Source of the DNA: Streptomyces sp. MNU76
GTDB taxonomy: Bacteria > Actinomycetota > Actinomycetes > Streptomycetales > Streptomycetaceae
DNA: 64,000 nt
NCBI RefSeq assembly: GCF_020982545.1
Contig: NZ_JAJKLK010000003.1
Coordinates: 248,001-312,000, forward strand
Direction of reading: 5' to 3'
Shown: piece after piece, positions 10,838 through 18,709 of the stretch
Numbering within the stretch: the stretch's first letter is position 1
Layout of the letters: each line of letters starts with the position of its first letter
Notes under the pieces: generated by a model
What the model was told of the DNA's origin: nothing
Databases searched by the model: none
Seen by the model: only the letters and a program-made list of their open reading frames with translations
Program-made: the position numbers and the translations under genes

Positions 10838-11344
10838 CTACGGCCGCAGGGCCTGTTGCGAAAGCCCCTGATGGTCCCCGGCCCCGGCCTGATCCGCCAG
10901 GCGCCCCTTCTCGTGTGTCAGGGCGTCGAGTGCCCGGCGCAGCTGGGTGCTGGAGGTGTGCACGGTGTAAGGGAAGTAGACGACGTCGACGCCCACCGCG
11001 GCGAAGTCACGCTCCAGCCGGTCCCCCTTGGGGGTCCCGCGCCAGTCGTCCCCCTTGAACAGGACGTCGAAGCGGACCTGTTGCCAGGTCTCCAGCTTGT
11101 CGGGGACGGTTTCCACGAAGGCCGCGTCCACGTACTTGATGTTCCGGACGATCTCCAGGCGTTCGATGAGCGGGATCATCGGGCGCCTGCCCTTGGCGAG
11201 TTCGGCCATCTCGTCCGACACCACCCCCGCCACCAGGTAGTCACAGCGCTCCCGCGCGTGGCGCAGGATGTTCAAGTGCCCGATGTGAAAGAGGTCGTAG
11301 GCCCCGGGGGCGTACCCCACCCGGTACAACTTGCCTTCCGCCAT
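10838..11344 (-). CDS. cytidylyltransferase-like nucleotidyltransferase (GCT/TagD type)
   Basis: The 168-aa protein has the nucleotidyltransferase signatures: HIGH (residues 20-23, in YDLFHIGHLN) and HTSSTQLRR (128-136), matching the RTxGxSTT loop of glycerol-3-phosphate cytidylyltransferase. Enzymes of this size make CDP-glycerol, CDP-ethanolamine or similar activated alcohols from CTP. The linker K-G-D-D-W matches cytidylyltransferases. The alcohol substrate is not defined by sequence. It sits head-to-head with the GT4 gene and tail-to-tail with the CDP-alcohol phosphotransferase, which suggests the two act in sequence. The start is the ATG at 11344, preceded by AGGGGGCAAG. An ADP-type activity cannot be excluded. 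Confidence 0.85.
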   Translation of the reverse strand: MAEGKLYRVGYAPGAYDLFHIGHLNILRHARERCDYLVAGVVSDEMAELAKGRRPMIPLIERLEIVRNIKYVDAAFVETVPDKLETWQQVRFDVLFKGDDWRGTPKGDRLERDFAAVGVDVVYFPYTVHTSSTQLRRALDALTHEKGRLADQAGAGDHQGLSQQALRP

Positions 11345-11421
11345 GATGACTTGCCCCCTGAAGCAGTTCCTCCCCCCGCATGCCGGGCCGACACTACCGT
11401 GCACACATGCGAGGGACAGGT

Positions 11422-11450
11422 GAACGATTAAGGTACCCGAGTAATCGTTC
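11422..11450. promoter_or_regulatory. inverted repeat in divergent exopolysaccharide promoter
   Basis: GAACGATTA (11422-11430) and TAATCGTTC (11442-11450) form a perfect 9-bp inverted repeat with an 11-base spacer, centred between the cytidylyltransferase and GT4 genes and 20 bases before the GT4 start. This is either a dimeric regulator site spanning two turns or a leader hairpin. The regulator is unknown. Confidence 0.55.
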
Positions 11451-11469
11451 GTCACGAGGGGGGCACACG

Positions 11470-12753
11470 ATGCGCGAATCCGGGTCGGCCGGACCGGCCG
11501 GCGCCGGGCGACACAGACGGCTGCTGCTGGTGTCGACCAACTACGCGCCGGAACACACCGGCATAGGTCCCTACGCCGCCCAGATCGCCGAGCACTGGGC
11601 GGCACAGGGCCACGAGACCCACGTGCTGGCCGGCATGCCGCACTACCCGTCGTGGTCGGTGGACCCGGAGTACCGGGGAAGGTGGCGGCACACCGAGATC
11701 CGCGAGGGAGTGACGGTGCACCGCAGGCGGCACACCGTCCCACGCCGGCAGACGGCGGTGCGGCGCGCCCTGTTCGAGGGCTCGCTGCTGGCGCACAAGC
11801 TCACCGCTCCACCGCGGATGCCGCGGCCGGACGCCGTCATCGCCCAACTGCCCAGCCTCGCGGGCGGCGTGGCCGGGGCACGGCTCGCGGCCCGCTGGCG
11901 GGTGCCCTACGTGCCCGTCGTCCAGGATCTGATGGGAGCCGCCGCCGCGCAGAGCGGCATCGAGGGCGGGGACCGGGCGTCGGCCGTGGCGGCGCGCGTC
12001 GAGGCGTACGTGCTGCGGCGGGCCGGCCTCGTCGGCGTCATCCACGACACGTTCACCGCCAAGGTCACCGCCCTCGGCGTGGCCCCCGACAGGATCCGGA
12101 CCCTGCCGAACTGGTCCCACGTGGCCGCCCCGACCCGGCCGCGCGAGGAGATCCGGCGGCGACTCGGCTGGGCTCCCTCGGACACCGTCGTCCTGCACTC
12201 CGGGAACATGGGCCTCAAACAGGGCCTGGAAGTGCTGGTGCAGACGGCGCGTCTGGACCCGGCCGTCCGCGTGGTGCTCATGGGGGACGGCAACCAGCGC
12301 GAGACCCTTCGGCGGTTCGCGGACGGCGTGCCCAACCTGGAGTTCCTGCCGCCGGCCCCGGAGGACGACTTCCCCGACACGCTCGCGGCGGCCGATGTGC
12401 TGGCCGTGACCCAGCGGGCCTCGGTGCTCGACATGAGCGTGCCGTCCAAGCTGACGTCGTACTTCGCGGCCGGCCGGCCGGTCGTCGCGTCGGTCACGGA
12501 CGGCGGCGGCACCGCCTGGGAGGTACGGCGCTCCGGCGCCGGTGTCCTGGTGCCGCCGGAGGACCCGGCCGCACTGCTGACGGCGGTACGGGACCTGGCC
12601 GCCGACCCGGAGGCGGCCGCGCGGCTGGGAGCCGCGGGGCCACGCCACGTGGCGGCCCATCTGAGCCGGGCGGCGGGACTGGCCCGCTACGACGCGCTTC
12701 TTGACGAAGTGCTGTCAGGACAGCGCCCGGCGGTGAGGGGATCGGCGGCATGA
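11470..12753 (+). CDS. GT4 glycosyltransferase, WcaI-like
   Basis: A 427-aa GT-B glycosyltransferase. The N-terminal domain opens LLLVSTNYAPEHTGIGPYAA, a motif typical of the WcaI-type colanic-acid fucosyltransferase group, and the C-terminal GT4 domain has LHSGNMGLKQG and the donor-site region VPSKLTSYFAAGRPVVAS. It acts at the cytoplasmic membrane face, adding a sugar to the undecaprenyl-linked repeat unit. GDP-fucose, made by the locus, is a possible donor but not proven. The ATG at 11470 follows GAGGGGGG. The stop overlaps the ATG of the Wzz-like gene by four bases (ATGA), so the three genes 11470-15808 form one coupled operon. Confidence 0.85.
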   Translation: MRESGSAGPAGAGRHRRLLLVSTNYAPEHTGIGPYAAQIAEHWAAQGHETHVLAGMPHYPSWSVDPEYRGRWRHTEIREGVTVHRRRHTVPRRQTAVRRALFEGSLLAHKLTAPPRMPRPDAVIAQLPSLAGGVAGARLAARWRVPYVPVVQDLMGAAAAQSGIEGGDRASAVAARVEAYVLRRAGLVGVIHDTFTAKVTALGVAPDRIRTLPNWSHVAAPTRPREEIRRRLGWAPSDTVVLHSGNMGLKQGLEVLVQTARLDPAVRVVLMGDGNQRETLRRFADGVPNLEFLPPAPEDDFPDTLAAADVLAVTQRASVLDMSVPSKLTSYFAAGRPVVASVTDGGGTAWEVRRSGAGVLVPPEDPAALLTAVRDLAADPEAAARLGAAGPRHVAAHLSRAAGLARYDALLDEVLSGQRPAVRGSAA

Positions 12754-14507
12754 CGCAGTCACATGAAGGCACGGCGGACACCGGGCCGGTGGCCGTGGCG
12801 GACGACGAACCGGACCTGTTGCGGGACCAGTTCCGGCAGCTGTTGCGGTATCCCCGGCTGATCGCCGGCGGGGTGCTGCTCGGCCTGCTGGGCGGTGCCT
12901 GGCTCGGCTACAGCACATCCGACACCTATGTGGCCACCAGCGACGTGGTGGTGCGCGCAGCGATCGAGGACCCGTTCAATCCGAGCGTCGCGACCGACAA
13001 GATCCTCGACATGAACACCGAACGACAAGCCGCCACGAGCAGGAGAACGGCGGAACTCGCGGCGGACGCGCTCGGCTTCCGCGGGGACGCGGACGCGCTG
13101 CTGGAGGGCCTGCAGGTGACCAACCCGCCGCAGTCGCAGGTGCTGAGCTTCAGTTACACCTCCCAGGACCCCCAGGTGTCGGAGCGGCGCGCCAACGCTC
13201 TGGTCAAGGCATATCTCGACGACCGCGAACAGGACACCGACCGCACCCGGGACGCCATGCTCAAAGGACTGCAGAAGCAGCTCGATCCGGTCTCCAAGCA
13301 GCACGACGAGCTCGCCGCGACGCTGGAGAACGGCGGCGGCACCGAGGCGGACTACACCGTCAAGGCCAACCTGCTGGGCCGCATCACCGAACTCGGCAAC
13401 CGGATCAGCAACCTGCGGTCGCTCGACACGACACCCGGCAAGGTGATCAAGGAGGCGACGGTGCCCACCGCCTCCGACGGCCCCGGGTGGGCGCTGTCGC
13501 TGGGGCTGGGCGGCGCCGTCGGCATCGCGCTCGGCCTGCTCATGGCGTGGGCGCGGCTGGTCTTCGACCCGGCGGCACGCTCGGAGGGGGACGTGGCCCG
13601 CGCGCTGCGCGCCCCGGTCCTCGGTGCGCTGCCGCGCACCCGGGACACCGATCCGCTGCTGACCGAGGACCGCCAGGACTCCCCGCTGGCCGAGGAGTAC
13701 CGTTCGATCGCCTACCGGCTCGCCTACGACCGGCGGTTCGCCGATCGGCGACGGCTCCTGGTGGCCGCGCCGCGCGGCTCCAGTCGTACGGCGGCCGCCG
13801 TGGCCGTCAATCTGGCCGCGTCGTTCGCCGAGACCGGCAAACGCGTGCTGATCGTCGAGGCCGAGTTGCGCCGGCCGTCCCTGGAGGGGCAGTTGCGCGC
13901 CCGTGAGATCAGCCGTTCGTCCTGGGGGCACGGCGCGGAGTCCGACGAATGGCCGGGGCGGCGGAGGCTGACCGTGGACGCGGGTGAGTCCGGCAGCTTC
14001 GACCTGGTGCCCGGGACCCGGGTCCGCAACGTGGCGCGCGCGCTGACCTCGCCGGAGATGTCCCGGCTGGTGGAGGAGGCGGACGACCCGAAGGTGACCG
14101 TGATCGTGCTGACTCCGCCGGTGTTCGCCTACGCCGACGCGCTGGCGCTGGTCGACCGGGTCGACGGCGTGCTGGTGGTGTGCGACCCGCGCGGCGTGCA
14201 CCGCTCCCAGCTGGCCCGGCTGCGGGACCTCATCACCGGTGCGGGAGGCACCGTGCTGGGCACGGTCATGCACCGGGGACAGCGGGGCAGGACCGGACAG
14301 GAACAGAAGAGCAAGCGGGGCAAGCGGCGCGGTGCCACCGAGGGTTCCCCCGGCGAGCCGGCGGCCGGACACCGTTCCATGGCCTCGTCCTGGTCCGCCG
14401 CGGACCACCGCCGCGACGACCGGGGCCGCGGGGCGGAGGAAGCCGATCTCGGCGACGGCTCGACGACGGTCGCGCTGCGGATCATCGCACCGCCCGATCG
14501 CTCGTGA
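12750..14507 (+). CDS. Wzz/BY-kinase-like polysaccharide co-polymerase with degenerate kinase domain
   Basis: The 585-aa protein has a Wzz-type layout: first membrane segment at about 34-54 (LIAGGVLLGLLGGAWLGYS), an extracytoplasmic helical region to about 245, a second membrane segment at about 248-268, then a CpsD-like nucleotide-binding fold (about 330-500). In bacterial tyrosine kinases that fold carries Walker A GxGKS/T, Walker A' with D-x-D and Walker B. Here the Walker A place reads APRGSSRTAAA without Lys, A' reads VLIVEAELRRP with both Asp replaced by Glu, and the Walker B place reads VIVLTPP without Asp. ATP hydrolysis is therefore doubtful, and there is no Tyr cluster at the C-terminus, which is instead charged (Lys/Arg, then Asp/Arg). 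Its role is probably chain-length control with the Wzy-like polymerase. Confidence 0.8.
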   Translation: MTQSHEGTADTGPVAVADDEPDLLRDQFRQLLRYPRLIAGGVLLGLLGGAWLGYSTSDTYVATSDVVVRAAIEDPFNPSVATDKILDMNTERQAATSRRTAELAADALGFRGDADALLEGLQVTNPPQSQVLSFSYTSQDPQVSERRANALVKAYLDDREQDTDRTRDAMLKGLQKQLDPVSKQHDELAATLENGGGTEADYTVKANLLGRITELGNRISNLRSLDTTPGKVIKEATVPTASDGPGWALSLGLGGAVGIALGLLMAWARLVFDPAARSEGDVARALRAPVLGALPRTRDTDPLLTEDRQDSPLAEEYRSIAYRLAYDRRFADRRRLLVAAPRGSSRTAAAVAVNLAASFAETGKRVLIVEAELRRPSLEGQLRAREISRSSWGHGAESDEWPGRRRLTVDAGESGSFDLVPGTRVRNVARALTSPEMSRLVEEADDPKVTVIVLTPPVFAYADALALVDRVDGVLVVCDPRGVHRSQLARLRDLITGAGGTVLGTVMHRGQRGRTGQEQKSKRGKRRGATEGSPGEPAAGHRSMASSWSAADHRRDDRGRGAEEADLGDGSTTVALRIIAPPDRS

Positions 14508-15808
14508 GCGCCGGAACGAGCGCCGACGTGAGCGCCGGAAACGGCGCACTGCGGACCCGTACCGCGGCGCTCGCCGCGGTGCTCGACCAGGGCGCCGCCG
14601 GGCTGACCAACATCCTGGTGCTCGTCCTGGCCGCACGGCTGTCGACGGCATCCGGGTTCGCGCGGTTCTCCCTCGTGTACCTGGTGTTCACCGTGGTCCT
14701 TGGCCTGTTCATGTCCTACGTCGGGCAGGCGCTGGTGCTGGTACGCGGCGACGCCGGCCGCGTGGCGACGGCCTGCCGCTCGGCGCTGGCGTTCACCGCG
14801 GTGTCGGCGTGCGCCGTCGGGGCGGCTCTCGCTGCCGTCGGCTGGGCGGCTCCCGCCCCCGGGCGGGCGCTCACGACGCTCGGCGCGGTCCTGCCGGTCG
14901 TCCTGCTCCAGGACGCCGCACGGTACTGCTTCTCGCTGCTGGGCCGCCCCCACCACGCGCTGGCGGCGGACGGGCTGCGGCTCGCCTCCACCGTGACGGT
15001 CCTGGCCCTGCAGCCCGCCGGGGCCTCCCCGGCCCGGCTGGTGCTGGCGTGGGGCCTCGCCGCCCTGCCGAGCCTCGCGCTCGCCGCCCTGCTGCTGCGG
15101 CGGACGCTGACCGGAGCCGGCACGGATCTGCGCCAGTACGCCGTCCGCGGCCACCTGGGGCAGCGCTTCGCCGTCGAGTTCGCCGTCGGCAACGGCTCCA
15201 GCCAGCTCGCGGTGCTGGGACTGGGCGCACTGGGCAGCCCGCTGGCGGTCGGGGCGCTGCGCGGCGCCTCGGCGCTCTTCGGCCCGCTGAACGTGTTCTT
15301 CGGCGCCGCCCAGGGCTTCGGCCCACCCCTGCTGAACCGGCTCGGCGGAGGCCGGGCCGTGGTCCGGGCCACCGTCCTGCTGGGCGCAGCCCTGGCCGCC
15401 GTCGGCGCGGCATGGGGGACGGCATGGTGGCTCCTCCCGGACCACTGGGGCCGCCAGGTCCTCGGCGACACCTGGCCCGCGGTCGCGGAACTGCTGTCGG
15501 CGACCGGCACGCAGTACACGCTGATGGGCCTGGGCGTGAGCGCCCTGCTCACCCTCCGGGTGCTCAGCCCCCGCGAGACCCTCCCCGTCCAGGTGGCCTT
15601 CTCGCTGCTGTCGGTAGGGCTGATGTACGCGGGCTACGCCTGGGCCGGAGCGCTGGGCGCGGCCTGGGGCCTGGCCGCAGGGTCAGGGGCGAAGGCGCTG
15701 GCCGCGTGGCTGCGGGTGCTCGGGGTGCGTCGACGGTCTCCGGCGGGCGGCGACGGCGGCCCCTCCCCGCAGCCGCCCGGAACGGACGTCGAGGCGGTGG
15801 GACGGTGA
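14504..15808 (+). CDS. Wzx-like polysaccharide flippase
   Basis: A 434-aa polytopic membrane protein, about 12 hydrophobic helices, resembling the polysaccharide-transporter (MATE-like/MOP) family. It begins GTG at 14504, overlapping the previous stop as GTGA, so translation is coupled. A second GTG at 14528 is also possible. Its place after a Wzz-like protein and beside a Wzy-like polymerase supports export of lipid-linked repeat units across the membrane. Sequence motifs in this family are weak; the call rests on topology, length and context. The C-terminal tail after the last helix is short, Pro/Gly-rich and cytoplasmic. Confidence 0.75.
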   Translation: MSAGTSADVSAGNGALRTRTAALAAVLDQGAAGLTNILVLVLAARLSTASGFARFSLVYLVFTVVLGLFMSYVGQALVLVRGDAGRVATACRSALAFTAVSACAVGAALAAVGWAAPAPGRALTTLGAVLPVVLLQDAARYCFSLLGRPHHALAADGLRLASTVTVLALQPAGASPARLVLAWGLAALPSLALAALLLRRTLTGAGTDLRQYAVRGHLGQRFAVEFAVGNGSSQLAVLGLGALGSPLAVGALRGASALFGPLNVFFGAAQGFGPPLLNRLGGGRAVVRATVLLGAALAAVGAAWGTAWWLLPDHWGRQVLGDTWPAVAELLSATGTQYTLMGLGVSALLTLRVLSPRETLPVQVAFSLLSVGLMYAGYAWAGALGAAWGLAAGSGAKALAAWLRVLGVRRRSPAGGDGGPSPQPPGTDVEAVGR

Positions 15809-16200
15809 GCGGACGAACGACTGTACCGGGGCGTGAGCCGCCCGGGGACTGTGAGAGCACACTGAGAGAAACGGGTGCAGACGTCGTCTCGTGGCAGGAT
15901 CTGGGTTTGACCGGTGACTTGCTGATGGCCCGTGCGCGCGGCCTGGGGGAGCAGCCGACGGCTGGGCCTGTGTCGTGCCCATCCTCGTGAGATGCTCAGA
16001 GGGATGAAGCCGTCCGTCGGGTCACGTCCACGGATGTGGTGTACGGCGACTGCGCCGAGGCAGCCGAATCAGCAGGTGCGACACATTTCACGGCGGTGTC
16101 GCAGTTCAAGTCGGTAGTCGATGCCGTCCCTGACGCCCAGGAGCAGGCCGCGGGTGGTACCGAGTCGTCCAGTGCCGCTCTCCGGGCCGCACCGAACCCC
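15809..16200. other. 392-base region between convergent flippase and polymerase genes
   Basis: No gene is supported. A plus-strand frame at about 16030-16190 reads through without stops but resembles nothing I know, and the opposite strand gives a short frame around the segment LLLGVRDGIDYRLELR that could be a relic. No clear hairpin terminator was found at either stop. Confidence 0.35.
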
Positions 16201-17763
16201 TCAGCCCAGCCAAGCCCCCCGCTCCCGCCGGTACGTGGCGATCAGCATGAGGCACAGTACCGCGATCGCGACCCGGCCCGTGGCCTGGAGCAGAGGGCCG
16301 CGGATGAGGATGAACGAGTAGCCCGCGAGCAGCGGGACGGCGATCAGCAGCAGGCTTCCGGGGGGAGCGCGGCGGACGGCCCGGCGGGCGAGCCGCCGGT
16401 CGACACGGGCCGCCGCGTACCCGATGGCGGCCAGGGCGGCGGTCATGCCGACCGGCCCGAAGTCGAGCCACAGCTCCGCCCACACCGGCGAGGACAGATT
16501 CGTGTTGACCGTGCCCATCCACTCACCCACCAGAACACCCGTGTCGGTCGGCTTGTCCGGCCAGACCGAGCGTGGTACGGCGAACAGCAGCGAGCCCGCC
16601 AGCTGGTATCCGTAGGAGTGACCGGGCCCGGACTCCGCATAGGTGATCGTGTTGGCGAACATGCCGACTTGGTCGTAGTCCTTGAGCGCCAGCGGCTCCA
16701 GGAACGACGTCGTCTCGACCTGCCGGGTGTTCTTCTCGTCGTACCGGAACCGGTCGGCGAACGGGAAGACCAGCAGGGCGACCACCACGCCGAGGCTCAG
16801 GGACGTCCGGTACATCGCGGCGCTCACCGGGAACACCGTGAACAGCAGCGCGAACATCACCGTGAGGAACCAGTAGCGGGGGTTGGAGATCGGGTTGTTG
16901 ACGATGGCGTTGAGGACGACCAGCGCGCCGAACGTCGCGATCACCGACCAGGTCCTGCGGGCCCGCCGGGACGTGACCAGCCAACGGGTGTAGACCAGCA
17001 GGGCGATCAGCGGCAGCACGGTGCCGAAGCCGCGCAGCAGGGCCTGGCCCGCCTGCGAGCCGTCGCCGGAGAGCCCCGCCTCCTCGACGCTCGCGATGAT
17101 CTCCTGGCGGCTGCTGAAGAAGACGACGAGGCCGCCGAGTTTGACGATGAGGAGAGCGCCGGCGGCGAAGGCGAGCAGGGTCAGCAGGATCAGGCGCCTG
17201 TGGTGGATCAGCAGCGGCCGGGTGTCCGAGAAGGCACCGCTCCCTGTCGCGGCACCGTCGTACGCCGACCTTCCGTGTGTGTGTCCGCGGCGATGCCACG
17301 GCGGGCGGTACCGGGCGAGCAGCGCTCCCACGTCGAAGGCGAAGCAGCCGAGCAGCACCAAGGAGACGGCCTGGACGAGATCCTCGCGGGGCCCGACGAC
17401 CGGCGTGGGCACCCGGCCGAGGACCGCCTGGGCGAGGGGGGCCACCCCCATCGCCATGTAGCAGAACATCCAGAAGGAGGCCTGGAGCAGCTTGCGGCGG
17501 GCGGCCAGGACCATGGCGGACAGCCGCGCCCCGCAGTAGATGGTGAGGACGAACTGGAGAAGGAAAGCCGCGTCGCGGGGGCCCTGGCCGGACTGGGAGA
17601 CGACCACCAGCGGCAGGAAGCACGACAGCCCCAGCACCAGCGGCACGGCCAGCGCCCGGGAGAGCAGGGTGCGGGCCGCGAACGGGGGTGGCAGCGAGAC
17701 GGCGCCGTGCGTCGTATCAGCCGTCGAGTCGTGCTTCGCCGGTGCCGTGCTGTCGGCCGCCAC
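16201..17763 (-). CDS. Wzy-like O-antigen/exopolysaccharide polymerase
   Basis: The 520-aa membrane protein shows about 12 hydrophobic segments and one large loop (about 320-400, containing DKPTDTGVLVGEWMG and the RYDEKNTRQVETTSF stretch), the usual layout of oligosaccharide repeat-unit polymerases. Wzy proteins join undecaprenyl-linked repeats on the outer face of the membrane. Primary sequence is poorly conserved in this group, so the call uses topology and neighbourhood: Wzx-like and Wzz-like genes are adjacent, on the opposite strand and convergent. Translation starts at a GTG at 17763 with AGGGG about eight bases upstream, inside a tandem 27-base repeat. The first 30 residues are polar. 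Confidence 0.75.
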   Translation of the reverse strand: MAADSTAPAKHDSTADTTHGAVSLPPPFAARTLLSRALAVPLVLGLSCFLPLVVVSQSGQGPRDAAFLLQFVLTIYCGARLSAMVLAARRKLLQASFWMFCYMAMGVAPLAQAVLGRVPTPVVGPREDLVQAVSLVLLGCFAFDVGALLARYRPPWHRRGHTHGRSAYDGAATGSGAFSDTRPLLIHHRRLILLTLLAFAAGALLIVKLGGLVVFFSSRQEIIASVEEAGLSGDGSQAGQALLRGFGTVLPLIALLVYTRWLVTSRRARRTWSVIATFGALVVLNAIVNNPISNPRYWFLTVMFALLFTVFPVSAAMYRTSLSLGVVVALLVFPFADRFRYDEKNTRQVETTSFLEPLALKDYDQVGMFANTITYAESGPGHSYGYQLAGSLLFAVPRSVWPDKPTDTGVLVGEWMGTVNTNLSSPVWAELWLDFGPVGMTAALAAIGYAAARVDRRLARRAVRRAPPGSLLLIAVPLLAGYSFILIRGPLLQATGRVAIAVLCLMLIATYRRERGAWLG

Positions 17764-17764
17764 T

Positions 17765-17832
17765 CCATACCCCTATCGCCCCGGGGTCTGCCCATACCCC
17801 CATCACCCCGGGGTTTCCCATGGCTCCCCGGG
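17765..17832. repeat. tandem 27-base direct repeats at the polymerase start
   Basis: Two near-identical 23-base cores (17765-17787 and 17792-17814, opening CCATACCCC and closing CCCCGGGGT, two mismatches) recur with a 27-base period, and a degenerate third copy follows from 17818. They cover the ribosome site and leader of the minus-strand polymerase gene. Confidence 0.65.
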
Positions 17833-18033
17833 ACTTCCCGGCGGTCTTCGGTCGGCACCCGGTCCCGCCAGTCTAACGAGCCCCGCGCCTGGCGATGAGA
17901 GGGGCCGGGGCCGGGGCCGGGGCCCAAGTCCCTGGGCGGGGACGTGTGGTGACGGTACGACAGGCGCTAACCTGGGCCCCGTCGCGCGGCCGCACCGCGC
18001 GCCACGACTTGGCACAGGGGGGAGTCCGGCGCC

Positions 18034-18573
18034 ATGCGCGATCTCTCGGCGTTCACGCTGACCGGGTACGACAAGGGGCGTGGCAGGCTGACCCAGGCGC
18101 TGTGGTTCGCCGTGCAGAACCTGCTCTTCGCCACCTGGTGGTGTCCGGCCCGGCTGCGCATCGCGCTGCTGCGCGCGTTCGGCGCCACCATCGGTGACCA
18201 CGTGCTGATCCGGCACCGGGTCCGGGTGCTGTGGCCGTGGAAGCTGACGGTGGGTGACCACTCCTGGATCGGGGAGGGCGCCTGGCTGCTCAACCTGGAG
18301 CCCATCACCATCGGAGCCCAGGTGTGCGTCTCGCAGGAGGCACTGCTGTGCACCGGCAGCCACGACCACCGGGCGGCCGACTTCCGCTACCGCAACGCGC
18401 CCATCACGGTGGAGGACGGGGCGTGGATCGCCGCTCGTGCCACGGTGCTCGCGGGAACCCGCGTGGGACGGCACGCCGTTGTCGGCGCCGGTTCGGTCCT
18501 CCACCGCGACCTGCCCGAACTGACCCTGCACACCGCCGACGGCGACCGTCGCCCCGTCAAGGAACCGATGTGA
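18034..18573 (+). CDS. WcaF-like acetyltransferase (left-handed beta helix)
   Basis: The 179-aa protein belongs to the hexapeptide-repeat acyltransferases of the WcaF/NodL group. Repeats such as IGDHVLI, VGDHSWIGEGAWL, ITIGAQVCVSQEALL and VGRHAVVGAGSV form the beta helix; GSHDHR supplies the catalytic His region. The N-terminal FTLTGYDKGRGRLTQALWF stretch is typical of the WcaF type. It would O-acetylate a sugar of the repeat unit from acetyl-CoA. A purine-rich AGGGGGGAG lies about ten bases before the ATG at 18034. It is divergent from the polymerase gene and is followed by a second GT4 gene on the same strand after 136 bases. Confidence 0.88.
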   Translation: MRDLSAFTLTGYDKGRGRLTQALWFAVQNLLFATWWCPARLRIALLRAFGATIGDHVLIRHRVRVLWPWKLTVGDHSWIGEGAWLLNLEPITIGAQVCVSQEALLCTGSHDHRAADFRYRNAPITVEDGAWIAARATVLAGTRVGRHAVVGAGSVLHRDLPELTLHTADGDRRPVKEPM

Positions 18574-18709
18574 GCGCGTCGGGCCTGGGAGACAACGCTG
18601 GGGGCGTGCCGGGTGTGCGAGGCGATGGGGCGCGCAGCGCGTGGAAGGCGGGCGTGCGCCGGGTCCGGAGAGGGCCGCGACGAGCGCGGCGCTTCCAGAA
18701 GGGGCGGGG

